From Sarocladium kiliense (taxonomy: Eukaryota > Ascomycota > Sordariomycetes > Hypocreales > Sarocladiaceae), in the NCBI GenBank assembly GCA_030734395.1, contig JAUZTG010000034.1, positions 1,798,001 through 1,862,000 of the forward strand: a DNA stretch of 64,000 nucleotides, in the 5' to 3' direction. Below are positions 33,601-45,728 of this stretch, in pieces; position 1 is the first letter of the stretch; every line of letters begins with the position of its first letter. Position numbers and translations under genes: made by a program. The notes beneath the pieces are model-generated. The model had not been told where the DNA came from. It worked only from the letters and a program-made list of their open reading frames with translations, and searched no databases.

Positions 33601-35244
33601 AAGGGCTGGCTGGAGACTGCTCCAAGGAGCTAAATACATGCGGCTGTTGAGAAAACATTGTCGGAGGTTTACAGCAACCAAGAAACGCCTCAGACCACAA
33701 CCCACAGCTGGGAGCAGACTAGCGGAAAGCCAAAGCTTCTCACTCCAGTCTTGGGATGCTGAAGACATCGGCGAACTAGCATCGGATCGACTCCAAACGC
33801 ATCAAATTCTCCGGGTTGGGTAGGCCTGGATAACCACCATCAGTCCTGGCCAGCCCCACAGAACATGGAAACGAGCCGAATTGTGCTTTGCGGTGCGATG
33901 TCTCAAACTTTGTCTTGGGTTGCCATCCAGGAACCGTGCAATAATATCGGTTGAACCGGAACGTCTAGACCCATTCAGTGGAAAGCCAAGAGAGTCAATT
34001 CAGCCGGCCCTGGTCATAACATCCCGATACCTGGGTCTGAGTCGCAAGTTGTTGGTCCCGTCGAACCACCGCGAGACTTTGATGACGTCAATGTGGTTTA
34101 CACGTTCCGGAGAGCTTCAAGTCCAAGCTCCTAAATACTGAACTCAACCGAAACCTGAGTTGGCTGCCAGCATCGTGCCACTGTTTCACTAATTGTGCAT
34201 GGTAGCCACGCGCACTTACTTGTTTGGAGTACTTGGACAGCGGCGCAGGAATTGTTGCTACTGTACGGAGTAGTAGCCAGCGTCTCGGCACTTGGTTGCT
34301 CTTCGGGGTGGGTTCTTTGCTTTCTTACCTACCGAAGCGCCGTTCTTGTGGGGGATCGTCGCTTGTGAGTACCTCAAGTGGTACAGTGCTGAAGAAGACT
34401 GATTTCCTTGCTCGATCGTTCGCTCGATCGCTTTGGGCCCTTGCAATCCTAGTTTGGTCGCTCATTGCCCCTTTGGTACTGTGAGAACGTCATGCCTACT
34501 ACAGCGAGGCAAAGTTGGCAACGCCTTTCGCTCGGGGTTGCAAGAACCTGAATCAGTTCATGTATATCACAGTCTATCACAGTCAAGGCCTGGTTTCCAG
34601 GGTACAACCGACCGGGGTTCATGACTGTAGAGCTGGGGGAAGCTAGGTGTGCAGTCCTCACCAGTGTCAATGTGAGCATAAAGTAAGAGTTCGTTGTATG
34701 GGGAAATCTGGGACCGCCTCTTTAGTAGTACGATTGGCCGCAACGATATGTCAAAATTGCTCTTTGTACCTTGCTTTCGTAGAGTATCGTCGCTCACGAC
34801 TTGATGGTCATTCTGGCACGTCGAACTGGAGCGACGTAATGTCGACGACCTTACTTGAATTGAGTAACTCCACTGATTCAAACTTGAGAAGCATCTTCTT
34901 AGACTATTTTCAAAGTTCATGAACTGTAACGGGTTTGACAACATGGCCAAGGCTCAAAACGACATGCCAGTGAGACATGGACGTAAGACACAGGAAAGCC
35001 AGCTCACGCCTCGAGGCTCAGACATGGAGTCTACTTAAGTCATGCTGGTATGCATAAGTTGCCATGGCCCCTTTGATCAGAGCATTCCTACAACCTCCGG
35101 AGACCAGGTTGAAGGATGACCCAAAACCATAAGAACCTTACTTAGCAGAGTCGAGAGTAATAGAGAACCCCAGTGACAAACGATCGTCTTTCCAATATTA
35201 CGTAGCTAGTGACCCGATCGTTGTCAGACATACGCCTGCTCCTG
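30690..35244. other. 4.5-kb gene-poor region
   Basis: No gene is firmly supported here. The left part (30690-31500) is probably the promoter and leader of the minus-strand Ser-rich protein gene. A CAAC-rich leader ending at an ATG at 31962 opens a 31-codon plus-strand frame (to 32057). An ATG at 32593 in a similar leader context (CCCAACAAAC ATG GCC) opens an 88-codon frame. Neither encodes a recognisable domain. They could be first exons of unrecognised genes, small peptides, or chance. The rest shows no long frame, tRNA or obvious repeat. Confidence 0.4.
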
Positions 35245-36375
35245 ATGGCTGACCGGCCTTGCCCAACTTGTTCTCCAAACGAGACAGCATGCGGTGCTTC
35301 GGCGTCTTGCGACATTCGGGGCGATCTTCTAACGAACTCTTGTGTTTGCGACACCAACTTGCGGCCAGCTGAGCTCGACCAGGGCTACCGAGTTTTCGCC
35401 GAGGCGGCGAACGAGTATATTATCATCGTGGCTGAAGGAGTAGACTGCGATACTCCGTGTACTTTCAACCAGGCGGACAACCGATGCGCAGAGGTTCCAG
35501 ATGTGCCAGGGGAGTGCCGGGCTGGTTTCTCATCAACGACAACCACCGCAACTGTAACAAGCGCTACGCCGACGATGACTTCACAGACTTCTACAACTAC
35601 TACAGAGTCAAGTACACCACTGCCAACAACCTCAGACTCAGTCACTACGAGTGCCTCCACTACCTCACAATCCACAACCGGGACAACAACACCAACTGAG
35701 GTTCCTACTATTCTCCCGTTCACGGATACGCCCTCCCCCTCACCACGTTCGTCGACTAGCGGCCAGTTAACGCCAGAGACTCCGAGTGGCTGGACGGGAA
35801 TCATAACTTCAAGGTCGAACGCGACGTTGACAAAACCCGTCCTTCCTACACCAGACTTTTCCACTGGGGCAACTGAAACGAGAGATGTTACTAGGTCAGG
35901 ACAGACCGTACTACCAATATTCACTTCGGGAGAGTCTCTTTTCCCTCTGACGGTCCCTACATCCTCATGGTTACTAGGCGGCGGCGGGAGCATCAGTGGC
36001 AAAGGCGGCGCTCATGAAACTGGTAAATTGAACGGATTAGATTCGAAGTCACTATTTTCATCGGTCTCAGAAGCAGGAATTGCTGGCGACCAAATGCTTC
36101 CAGTCTGGACTACCTTGTTGTCAGGCCTTGAGTCACAGGATCCTCAGGCCGATTCCGTATCCACCAGACTCGCCGGTGAAGATGGCTCAGAACGGCAATA
36201 TACTGGGTTGCAAAGCTGGCAAAGAGAAACAGGTCAAGGGCGTATTGGCGATGCTTCACAGGGGAGAAGGAATGGGCGTTGCGACGGGAATTGGAGACAT
36301 CGTCACTGCAACCGGCTTTTGCCAGAAGCTGGAAGTAGTACCACTTATGGTTCTCTCGCTTCATATCTTACTTAA
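35245..36375 (+). CDS. Cys-rich / Ser-Thr-rich cell-surface-like protein; 5' end unresolved
   Basis: The frame from the ATG at 35245 gives about 376 residues. Residues 1-90 carry ten or more cysteines in short-spaced pairs (CPTC, A-C-G-A-S-A-S-C, S-C-V-C-D, C-D-T-P-C, N-R-C, G-E-C). Such a disulphide-rich module is normally extracellular. Residues 95-180 are almost pure Ser/Thr/Pro, typical of an O-glycosylated stalk. The remaining third is Gly/Ser-rich without a clear membrane anchor. No signal peptide precedes the cysteines, although the frame stays open a little upstream without an ATG. A short upstream exon encoding the secretion signal is therefore likely, with the acceptor near 35225-35230 (GTTGTCAG). 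The 3' part could also contain an unrecognised intron. Confidence 0.5.
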   Translation: MADRPCPTCSPNETACGASASCDIRGDLLTNSCVCDTNLRPAELDQGYRVFAEAANEYIIIVAEGVDCDTPCTFNQADNRCAEVPDVPGECRAGFSSTTTTATVTSATPTMTSQTSTTTTESSTPLPTTSDSVTTSASTTSQSTTGTTTPTEVPTILPFTDTPSPSPRSSTSGQLTPETPSGWTGIITSRSNATLTKPVLPTPDFSTGATETRDVTRSGQTVLPIFTSGESLFPLTVPTSSWLLGGGGSISGKGGAHETGKLNGLDSKSLFSSVSEAGIAGDQMLPVWTTLLSGLESQDPQADSVSTRLAGEDGSERQYTGLQSWQRETGQGRIGDASQGRRNGRCDGNWRHRHCNRLLPEAGSSTTYGSLASYLT

Positions 36376-36455
36376 AGCCGCGTGGTGATGTTACGATGCC
36401 CATGGCTGTGTTCAGGGAACGATTGATCCTGAACATAGTTCAAATCCCAAGCCTC

Positions 36456-38067
36456 TTAACCCTCGACCTTCCATGTCTTGCCAAATCGCTTGACATAATC
36501 ATTATAGTAGCTGGCCTCATACAAGAGACCGTCCCCCGAATCCTGCATCGCTTCGTGGCGGTTGCTAGGCCAGTGCTGATACACCTCTCCAGCGTAGACA
36601 TACAGGGGGTACGGTGGCTGGAAGACGTTGATCTCACATTCTGGAAACCTCTTCACCAGCAGCTCCACGTTATTCATCCTTTCCTTCTTGCTCTTTCTTA
36701 TGTCGAGCTGTTCCTGATCCAGCATGGTATTCTTCATCCTGATACCACGAAAATCGAGACGTTGAAGATTTGGGAAGAGTTCACCCTCGTTCACGAACAT
36801 GTTGAGAATCTGGTGGCCAAAGATGAGGTCACCGGTAAGTGCTCGACTGTCCACATGGACAGGAGCGGGATCCCCGTCACCGACTGTGTCGCCCGCATTT
36901 TGAGGTATTCTGTAGTCGAAAATGACCTCCTTCAATGTGCCAGCGTTGGCCCTCAGAAGAGCAGCCCACTCGCCCACGAGGGCCCTTTCATAATCTGCAG
37001 GAACCTGCTCAAAGCTGTCCGTCCACATGTCCAAGATATCTCCAAGGAAGGGTCGAGTAATGTTCAGATGCGTCAGCCTGGGCAGTACCAACGATGGTAA
37101 GACTTGGGGATGAAGCCACAATGGACCGTGTAGAGCCCAAGGATACACCTCTTCGTCTTCGGAATCTGTCTCATATGCAGGACCATTGTCGTCGTCTCGC
37201 TCCAACCAGCCATCTTGATGGAATTTGTCGTCTCTCATAGAAGCGAGCAAGCCCAAGTCCAAATGAGTGATGTTCGGGGCGTTGCTGCATATACTTCTTA
37301 CGAGTGCGGCTGGGAAGTATCCCCGAAGTCTGAGGTTCTTGAGGTGCGGATATGCGACTTCGAATGGCGGCGGATCAGTAGGTGGTCCATCTTCTGGGTA
37401 CCATTCGGAGCGGGACCGTGTTGCTAGAGGCAAGCCGACGATTTCGAGAGACGTCAAGTTTCTAAAGCTCGAGATGAAATAGATGACCTCGTCATTGACG
37501 CCGACAGAGAAGCACAGAGAGCGAACGTGCCGGGAGAGAGTCTCCCACCGGTCTGTGGATGATACGACCTTGAGTTGAAGGAGTGATTCTTCCCGCCCAT
37601 GTTGGAAATGCTTGCGATTGGAGTTGTCGGATGCTCCCAGCTCACCAGGGTTTGCGTCGTGGCGCAGAGATGGGGCCCATTCTTTCCAGGATGGTGGCTG
37701 TATATACTTGCGACCCGATTGTTGAGTAATAACGTGCGAAAAGGGATACTCATCTCCGCCAGAAGTCGAGTCATTATCGTCGTTCGCAAATCGGTACTTC
37801 AGTTCAGATGTATCACGAACCCAGCAGATGTTCATGCCCTCGCTCGAAGTATGTTAGCCTTTGTACAACTATAGTATTTGCCAGAATCGTCAACACTTAC
37901 TGGGCTCCACGATGGTGCAGCTCGATATCTGACCACAGCACAGGCGTAAGAAGGGCGTTGAGTTGATGGCATGTGCGACTGAGCGCGCTTTGACCTGGCG
38001 GCAAGAGATAGTCACTGATCATGTATATAATCTCCTGTGGTAATGTCGTGATATGAGGTGTCATCAT
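36456..38067 (-). CDS. F-box protein
   Basis: Two exons (38067-37901 and 37842-36456) give 517 residues. The first exon encodes an F-box-like motif near the N-terminus: L-P-Q-E-I-I-Y-M-I-S-D-Y-L-L, then S-A-L-S-R-T-C-H-Q-L-N-A-L-L-T-P-V-L-W. This would bind SKP1 in SCF ubiquitin ligases. The remainder has loosely repeated Leu-rich segments (L-T-S-L-E-I-V-G-L-P-L, L-K-N-L-R-L-R-G-Y, I-T-H-L-D-L-G-L-L, L-T-H-L-N-I-T-R-P), consistent with a degenerate LRR substrate-recognition domain. The intron uses GTAAGT but a weak acceptor (TTCGAG), chosen because it keeps the frame; that junction is the least certain part. Confidence 0.75.
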
Positions 38068-39372
38068 CGCGGTATAGTAGCGCAAGGATGGGGAAGTTCC
38101 CCAGGTTGTGTGATGAGGCTGACGGAGGACTGGGAATTGCCATCTGCACCGGTGTGAAGTTTGCGGCAAGGAGATCTCTTAAATGCATTTAGGACTTTAT
38201 TACTCAAGTCGTACATTATGTGATATCTTCACGCTCGTGGGCAGGCAACAGAGCCCCGCTGCATCAGCGTCCCATTCGAAATTCACGATCCGGCTTCACA
38301 CTACCAAATTAGCATGGCCCCCAGTATTCAGGCAACCCTGGTCATAGCGGTGGTGGTTGCGGCTGAATTTGACAAGCCGGCACAGTTAGCCGAAAGCTCG
38401 AGTAATTTAGAGTAATAAGGTAGCTCGAAGGTTCGGAACACGTGAAGGAGTCGCTGTACCTGTGTGACAGTCATGATAGCCTCCTGGCGCGTTGCTCGGG
38501 AAGAGATTGGCATCGACTCCTTTCATCCATGAAGATCCAACTGTAGGCAGTTGGTGCCAATAAACGAGACGATTGCTCGTCGGTTATGTCTCATTGCGTC
38601 GCACCAGGACAGTAAGACGAGCAAAGCGAGCTCAACAGATGACAAGCGACGTTGCAGGTGCAGCATTGCACGATATCGTTCAAGGGCGCGTTCAGATACC
38701 AGCTAGACTCCAGCCTTGCCATGCAACAGTGACCCTCAAATCCAACTAGCAGCAGCTCGGACCGAGCGAGAAGAATGGATCCTGGTGCTAAGTGGGCGAT
38801 CAAGGCAGTAGTAGCTCTATCCTGAACCATAAATATCCATCAAAGGGCCCATCCAGCGCGCCTCGGCGTGATGTCGCTTGGGGAGCTGCAGATTCATCCA
38901 ACGTAGCCGGCGCCGACAAAGCAAGTTACTTGGCGAGCTGGTCTTAAGCCGATGGAGAACTTGGTTCGAGCTACGAGGTCTTTGCTGGTGAAATGGGAAG
39001 CTTCGGAAATTAGGCACCTGACTTCAAGAAAATGCCGTCAATTCGCAAGGCTGTGCGCGTTATCAAGACTTATTCTTAAAGAATTTACCCGTGAAGATGG
39101 CGAATGCAGAGCGTGCACGGATCCCAGCACATCCCCATGGTCGACCATAGGGAGAGAAAGGAAGCATTGCAACCAAAGGCCTCCGTCACTGTAGAAGGCC
39201 ATCGGATATCTGTCTCGGGGTAAATGAGAGCGATCTAACGAGCCCTTTTTGGTCTATCTCGGTACAAGCCTTCAAACATCGATAAAATCCAATATGTTGA
39301 CATGAATGAAGCTTGATGTGTACATTTTGGGGAAAAGGCTCCAAGTAACTCATGCCATCCTTATAAAACCGT
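38068..39372. other. Intergenic region between the F-box and homoaconitase genes
   Basis: About 1.3 kb. The left end is the promoter of the F-box gene and the right end the 3' flank of homoaconitase. Frames on both strands are short and unrecognisable. I see no repeat or RNA gene. Confidence 0.4.
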
Positions 39373-42300
39373 TTATTTTTGAGCCTGTAGCTTGGCCTTA
39401 ATCCATGCCTCGAGTCCCTCAGAGGCGATTTCTGGAACCGCATTGTCAGCATCGCTGCGGAAGGCCATCGTGAAGCACTTGAAATAATAGCTGTCTTACC
39501 TTGAACGTTAGGAGGCAGCTCGCCAACCTTTTGCTCCCAAGTCTTGCCGTCACTCTCTGTGATGGTCACCTTGGAGCGACGGACATCCCAAACCAGCTTC
39601 CAGCCCGTGCGGCGAGTCAGGGGCTTGTTCTCGTCGCCCTTGAACACCTCGCGCAGGCGCTCGACCAACTTGGGGACCTCAACACCCATAAGGGCGTTGT
39701 TGATGCCTAACGAGAGATCAGTATTCAGCAAGCCGGTACTCGAGTGTGGAATAACAGTATCACATACTGTTTCGGCTGAAGATATTGCTGAAGCTGGCAG
39801 CAATGACGAGGGGAATCTTCTTTGCGAGAATGGAGGTTGCGGCCTGTTGATCATGGAGTTAGAGCCATACGAGCGCACATGAAATCACCAAAAACGAACC
39901 TGTTCGCGACTGCTTCCTGTGCCGAAGTTGTAACCACCGACGAGGATGTCACCGGGCTTGGCAATCTTTCCGAAATCTGGGTCGTAGTTCTCCATGCACA
40001 CTTCGGCCATCTGTTCCGTAGTCATAGACTGGTATGTGTACTTGCCTAATTTGAACCATTAGCATTTGCATTGTGAATGTGGAGTGAAGGAAGTCATACC
40101 GCCGTAAATCCCGTCGGTCTGGGGATCTATATGTTAGCATCATTGCCGCCCTGAATCACGGAATGTTTGGATCGCCTTACGTTGAGCTGATCTTGGTCGA
40201 GCTTCATGCCAAATGTCAGCACAGTACGCACCTTCAAACTTCAGATCTAACTTACGAAGAGAATCTCGCCTTCAATCTTCTCCGGGAAGCCAGGAAGGAT
40301 CTCAGTCAGCTCCTCCGCAGCCTCAGATGACTGCCCCACAGCAGTAGTTTCGCCAGCTCCTTCAGCAGCTGCGATAGCGCTGTCCATTTCAGATAGGAGC
40401 TTATCAAGGCCGTCCACGACAGCAGAAGCCTGATCAGCAGCGAAGTCACCGGTCCCTTCACCAATGATAACCTTCTCGACACCCTCAGGCTTCTCGTACC
40501 AGTTCGGACCGGCGATCTTTCCCTTGATCGCACTTGCCGCAACGACTTCCGGCGAGCCAAGATACGCTTTTGTATCCACTCGTGATCCCATTCTACCAAC
40601 AAAATTCCGGTTGGAAGCGCTGATCTGTGGAACGTCAATTATCGACAGTCAGGGCCGGAAAGCTGGAATCAAATGAGGACTTACTGCTGTCTCGCCATCC
40701 TGAATCAGACCCGCTCCAAGTCCGATACATGGGCCACCTGAGTAAAAGAAAGAGTAAGTCAAAGCTTGAAGATATGCGAGGAAAAGAAAGACTCACATCC
40801 ACTGGGAAGAACCTTAGCACCGGCCTCTTCCAAAACCTGCCAGTCGCCAGCCTCCTCAGCATACTTCTGTTCAGTCTTGGAGGCGGCGGCAAGGTAGAAC
40901 TCGACATTAGGATGAACCTTAGCTGGTTCTCCCCTTTCGGCAGCCTCACGGAACACGCGTGCTGCACTGGCGATATCTGAGGCACGAGAGTTCGTGCAGG
41001 ACACGAGGCTTGAATGGGGAGTCAGTATGGCACACCCGGTGCAATCAGGGAAGCGGAATCTATCGACGTACTAGGCCTTCTGGATCTCAATGTTTTGCGG
41101 CTCAAGCTTGCTCAGCGGGTTCGCAACCTTGACGCTGTTGGGTCCGGAGATGAATGGACTCAGTGTGGAACTAGATTCGTAAGTCTATGAGCATTAAGAA
41201 AGGGACACGAGTATTGGTAGCCTACAGGTTCATGTAAAGCTTCTTGGCGTAGACGGCATTGGGATCAGCCTCGATCTTGTTCTGCTCCAATTCGTCGATA
41301 CGGACATGGTTGATACGATCGGAAGTAGGGGTAAACATGGTCGACGGCCTGGGTCCATCCATCATTGCGGCGACGGTGGCTTTCGCGCGGTACCAAGAGA
41401 TGAGTTTGTCATCGATGGGGAAGATACCTGGAAGAGAATTAGGAAAGCCACGATTAAATCCGCAAGGTCGCATACTGACCGCCGAGAGCGCCGAATTCCG
41501 TAGTCATGTTTGAGATGGTGAGTCTGTGATCGATCGGAATGGAGTCAAGGGTTTGCTTGGAGCCCGTGAACTCGATAACTGAGTTGAGAACAGCATCTCC
41601 AAACAAGCCGCAAAGAGCACTGTAGCCGAGTAAGCACTTGTTGCTATTAATGAATCAGGTAAGATACTTACACAATCACATCCTTTCTAATAATAAAAGC
41701 AGTCAGCAAACAATCTTAGACGCCTGCGGAAGACATCGTTTCGCCTTACCCTGTGACGCCTGGGGGCAGCATGCCAGTGAACGTCTGGAGATAAGTCAGT
41801 ATATGTCGATAGAACATGTAAGAGTTGGTTCGTACAATCTGGACAACTGGCGGTACCTGCCACCAGAACTTGGACAGAGTCCAGAGGCCGGCGCCGTCTG
41901 TCCTCACAACTGGAGTTCCTAGGCATCCAACTCCACCTATATCACGGTTAGTGACGGGTACTTTGATTCGTCTTGCGCGATTCAAGGGCACGAGGAAATG
42001 GCGTACCATAGTGATTTGAGTGAGAATCACTGGCGACGCAAAGTGTCTGCGGCCATGCCCAGCCCTCCTCAACCATAATCTGATGTCCGATGCCATACTT
42101 CGGTGGGCTTGCCCAGACGCCTTGTTCTTGCGCAAAGGATTGGATTCTCGCAAACTACAATTATCGTTAGCAACAGTCGACTAAGTGACAAAAACTGATT
42201 AAGCTAACCTTGTCGAGCGTTTTCTTGTCCCTAGCTTGAACGTCATGGTCACAGGTGAACACCCTGTAAGACAAAGTTAGATTCGTAGAAGCAGACTTGA

Positions 42301-42875
42301 CCACGAGCCATAGGGTGAAGTGTAAACAGGCTTGCAAGTGCAAACAGCAACCAGTGCGTTCAGACAGGTCAAGAAAGACCAGGGGAGGTCAAGGGAATGG
42401 GGGAAGGGGATGACAGGGCATGACTTACAGTTGAGTGGGATCGTTGACCTTGCTCGCGCCAAGTTTCTCGAACTTTTCCAAGACCGCGGCGGTGTTATCG
42501 TGTGTCATCACCTTGTGTGGCCTTCCGGGACATCAGTCAGTATCAGACCGCTTCCAGAGGTTCAAATTGTTCCCACCTCAAAGTGACATAGTCGCCGGAC
42601 CTGACAACCTTGCCGGGAGCCAGCCCATCGGCGTACTTCTGGACAATCTTCTCGACCAGCGTCTGTGGCTTCGCGGGACCAGCAGATGCCTGGGAGGTAT
42701 GGAGGGTATCGGGGTTGGCATTGGGGTTGTTCTCGAGCTGGGAGTGGAAGGCGTAGTGTCGTCGTTGCGAGGCGCCGGGGAGGGTTCGAAGTCGGGTCGC
42801 GCTGGTCAACGAAGGTACAGAGAATAACCTTGAGCGGGCGGTCAACGTTCGCGCACGCAGCGACAACGCGCCCAT
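39373..42875 (-). CDS. LYS4: Homoaconitase, mitochondrial (lysine biosynthesis)
   Basis: A many-exon gene of the aconitase superfamily that converts homocitrate to homoisocitrate in the mitochondrial alpha-aminoadipate pathway. The ATG at 42875 starts MGALSLRARTLTARSRLF, an Arg/Ser/Leu-rich mitochondrial presequence. Recognisable exons include K-P-Q-T-L-V-E-K-I-V-Q-K-Y-A-D-G, the iron-sulphur motif S-C-T-N-S-R-A-S-D, and V-L-P-S-G-C-G-P-C-I-G-L-G-A-G, which supplies the other two cluster cysteines. Next come N-R-N-F-V-G-R-M-G-S-R followed by A-Y-L-G-S-P-E-V-V-A-A-S-A. The small domain follows, and the last exon ends E-I-A-S-E-G-L-E-A-W-I-K-A-K-L-Q-A-Q-K. The R-M-G-S-R ... A-Y-L-G-S-P pattern and the long acidic linker separate it from tricarboxylate-cycle aconitase. 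Interior splice sites were not all verified. Confidence 0.9.
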
Positions 42876-43307
42876 GGGATTGAGCGACACGGCTCTCCGC
42901 TACAAAAGCCAGAGTGTTAGTCAGGCAGACCTCGAGGATTCGGATGTCGCGATGGGAAAGATTCACCATGGTGGCCATGTTGGACGGTTACGGCCAGACA
43001 ATTCTGGGCTATACGGCTTGTTTGATCCCAAAACGGCGGGTATCTTGGTGGCTCAGCGTTTACGGGCGACGTGGCGAGGTCGCAAAGTGACGTTGAATTT
43101 CTTCGACCTTGGAGGTTGTTGATTTTCCCCAGAATATTGATTGCCATGCAGCGAGCCGGTCTCGGAGTTACGCGGTAACTTTTTACGGCGCCGACCCGCG
43201 GGTTGTGTCTGGACTGGCCTAATAGCGACGCTGTGATTGGTCAGTTCAGGGGATTGGGCTGGTTAGTCAGCATCGCCTGGGCTGCGGCGGAGCCTCCCTT
43301 CGTCGGT

Positions 43308-43331
43308 GACCTCGACCTCGACCTCGACCTC
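43308..43331. repeat. Hexanucleotide microsatellite (GACCTC)4
   Basis: Four perfect tandem copies of GACCTC occupy these bases. They lie in the non-coding gap between homoaconitase and the sugar transporter. Confidence 0.9.
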
Positions 43332-43349
43332 GGCCTTGAGTCGACTAAG

Positions 43350-43356
43350 TGAGTCA
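43350..43356. promoter_or_regulatory. Gcn4/CPC1-type element TGAGTCA
   Basis: TGAGTCA is a perfect match to the cross-pathway-control (Gcn4/CPC1/CpcA) site. A near match, TGAGTCG, is at 43337-43343. They lie about 475 bases upstream of the homoaconitase ATG, in the correct gap. Lysine genes are known cross-pathway targets; activity here is inferred. A CCAAT-type ATTGG sits at 43236-43240. The rest of 42876-43589 shows nothing else. Confidence 0.45.
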
Positions 43357-43589
43357 ACTACGGGTTATAGGGATGTTGTCCCCTTCTGCTCTTTGATTCT
43401 GAATTCAAGCTGCATGTTGACTATAGTTCACACTGTGGTTTGCTATGTTCGCCTGATCATGGGACTTTCACTCGGTAGGCTGGGCACTGCACAAGGGGAA
43501 TGCATCCCATCTTCACGCTTGTGTAACAACTATACTGATTCAGACACTGTTGTAATTAAGCCAAAGATCCGACTCATGGTCGTTAGAGA

Positions 43590-45432
43590 CTAGACTCCAC
43601 TCTTCTTCTCCATGACAGTGGTTGCCTCAATCTGCGTTACATCCATCTGACCCAAGAACTCGTCCAACTCCTTGCGTTGCTCCTCAGACACGTCGTTCAC
43701 GTGGACCGCCACATCGTCACCAAACCGAGCAGAAATTTCTTCAAGCGACAGCCTCGCCGTCTCAGGGAAGAAGAAGTAGACCACCGGGATGAAGAAGATG
43801 CACCATACGATGATGACGAGGTAGTACTTCCATCCGACGTGGACGAACCCGATGGGCGCTGTTTGAAGGAGAATTAGAGTGCTCGCGAATTGACCGAACA
43901 GGGAGAAACCCATGCCGATGGGACGGATTTCTGTGGGGAAGATCTCCGAAACGTAGATGTACATGGTCGTGTCGCAGAGAGTTCTACTCTATGTTAGAAA
44001 CGAGGCCTCGCAAGAGTATAGGTATGTGCTATGAAGGCATCAGGGAAGCTTACCCTTGAAATGCGAGATAAAGGAATACGAAAAAGACGCCTGCAGCATT
44101 ACCCGCCTTATTGGCAGTTCCGGAGAACTCAGCAATGCAAGCGGCAAGACCACTGGTCGTGATCAAACAGCCAAAAAGGCCAACCATAAACATCCAACGG
44201 CGAGAGTTGATCTTGTCGTGAAGCCAAGCGCCAAGAGGGTTGTAGATCACTCCAGCGGTGGTAAGCCAGAGAGCAGAGAGAAGCAGAGGCATGGAACCAG
44301 TCTGGCCGAGGTTCGTATACAGAATGACCGAGTAGTTGTTCTGGTATCGGATTAGCAACCTGTGAACCAACACAACCTTGAACAGTAAGGTGCAACTCAC
44401 AATGATCAGCGGACCAGCAAACTCAGCTCCCCACTGAGTAAGGAAGCCAATCCACATACGCTTTCGGTAGCTCTTCTTCTTGAAGACCGCTTTCAAAGGT
44501 CCACAACCGAGCGCCTTCAGCTTGGCATCATCCAGTGCCAGTTGCTCCTTGATCTGGTAGATTTCCTCGCGAGCAACAAGTTCCCGAGGGTCATCGGGCG
44601 ACTTGCGGAGATTTGAAACTACTTTCCAGGCATCCTCCATCCGGCCATTTTGAAGCAGCCATCGAGGTGACTCGGGGATCCAGAACGAGGTTGCAAGGAG
44701 GACAAGAGGGGCGAGACACTGCATGCAAAGAGGGAACCGCCAGGCGAATTCGGGGTTGTCGGTCGTGGCAAAGTAACAGGCGTATCCGAGCCAACCTGAG
44801 AGCATGTATCCGAAGACGAGGAAGATGGGGTGGTGACCGACAAGCCAGCCGCGTTTATCAGGTGGCGCGAGCTCGCTCATGTACATTGGACAGACTGTGA
44901 CAAGAATGCCGATGCCAATTCCGGCAAAGATTCGACCGGCTTGGAACATTCTAAGAAATAGAGATCCAGTCAGTATTTCAACTCCTTGGAGTGGCTCTTC
45001 TCGAAAGTCAGGTTCTCGGACTAACGAGGTTACTCACCCAATGTTGGCGGCACCACCCTGCAGAGCTCCGCCGAGAAGTGCGAAGGCGCCTCCAATCTGG
45101 ATGGAACGCTTTCGTCCGAGTGCAGTTGCAGCCCACATGATGAAGAGAGTTCCAATGGCGCCTCCAGCACTGTAGATGCCATTGGCGGTAGAAATAGCCT
45201 GTGTGGTCTTCGTGCCATAGCCAGGCTCGCCCTGCATGGGCAGGTCAAAGAAGCTGTACCATCCTGGCTGGCCGATCGTGCTTCCAATCACAGAGGAACA
45301 ATAGCCATAGGTCTGAAAATCAAGTTAGTCTTCCTGGGTATCACAATCAACGTTGACGGAATCACGCACCAGGGAGCCGAAGGCCACAGCGACTGTGACC
45401 AGCCTATTGTAGGTAGTTGTGTGCTTCGTCAT
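43590..45432 (-). CDS. MFS sugar-type transporter
   Basis: A multi-exon gene. Exon 1 encodes MTKHTTTYNRLVTVAVAFGSL and joins in phase 0 to T-Y-G-Y-C-S-S-V-I-G. The protein has about 12 spans. Sugar-porter signatures are G-R-I-F-A-G-I-G-I-G (TM4), Y-M-S-E-L-A-P-P-D-K-R-G, P-E-S-P-R-W-L-L-Q-N-G-R before the central loop, V-S-E-I-F-P-T-E-I-R-P, and F-P-E-T-A-R-L-S-L-E-E-I after TM12. The C-terminal tail of about 60 residues is acidic and ends E-K-K-S-G-V. The family transports hexoses, disaccharides, lactose/galacturonate or quinate; I cannot tell which. GC-rich CreA-like sites upstream fit a carbon-regulated transporter. Confidence 0.9.
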
Positions 45433-45728
45433 GAGTGCGTCGCAAATCTTTTGACAGACCCTAGAAACCTCAATCTGGAATAAGGAGTGGATGAAGTCTT
45501 GGGAGCAGATTCCGTCTGTGTGGTCCTGTGACCTGGGCTCGGGGGGTACAAATACGTCCTTGGTTTGGATGCCGTAGTACCAAATCTCCGTCAGAATTGG
45601 GGAAAGAATCGAGACATCCGCCAACGGGTCTGCGTCCCTCTGCAAACCCCGGATTCAAGGACCTTAAGCCACGAAGAGAATCTTACGATCCGCGAGTCCG
45701 GAACCCTAGCTGAGGTATCTGGGGTCAC

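Noticed and set aside
35385..36002. 205-codon minus-strand open frame
   Set aside because: It is the antisense shadow of the Ser/Thr-rich coding region on the plus strand; its Val/Glu-rich content is what antisense of such sequence gives.
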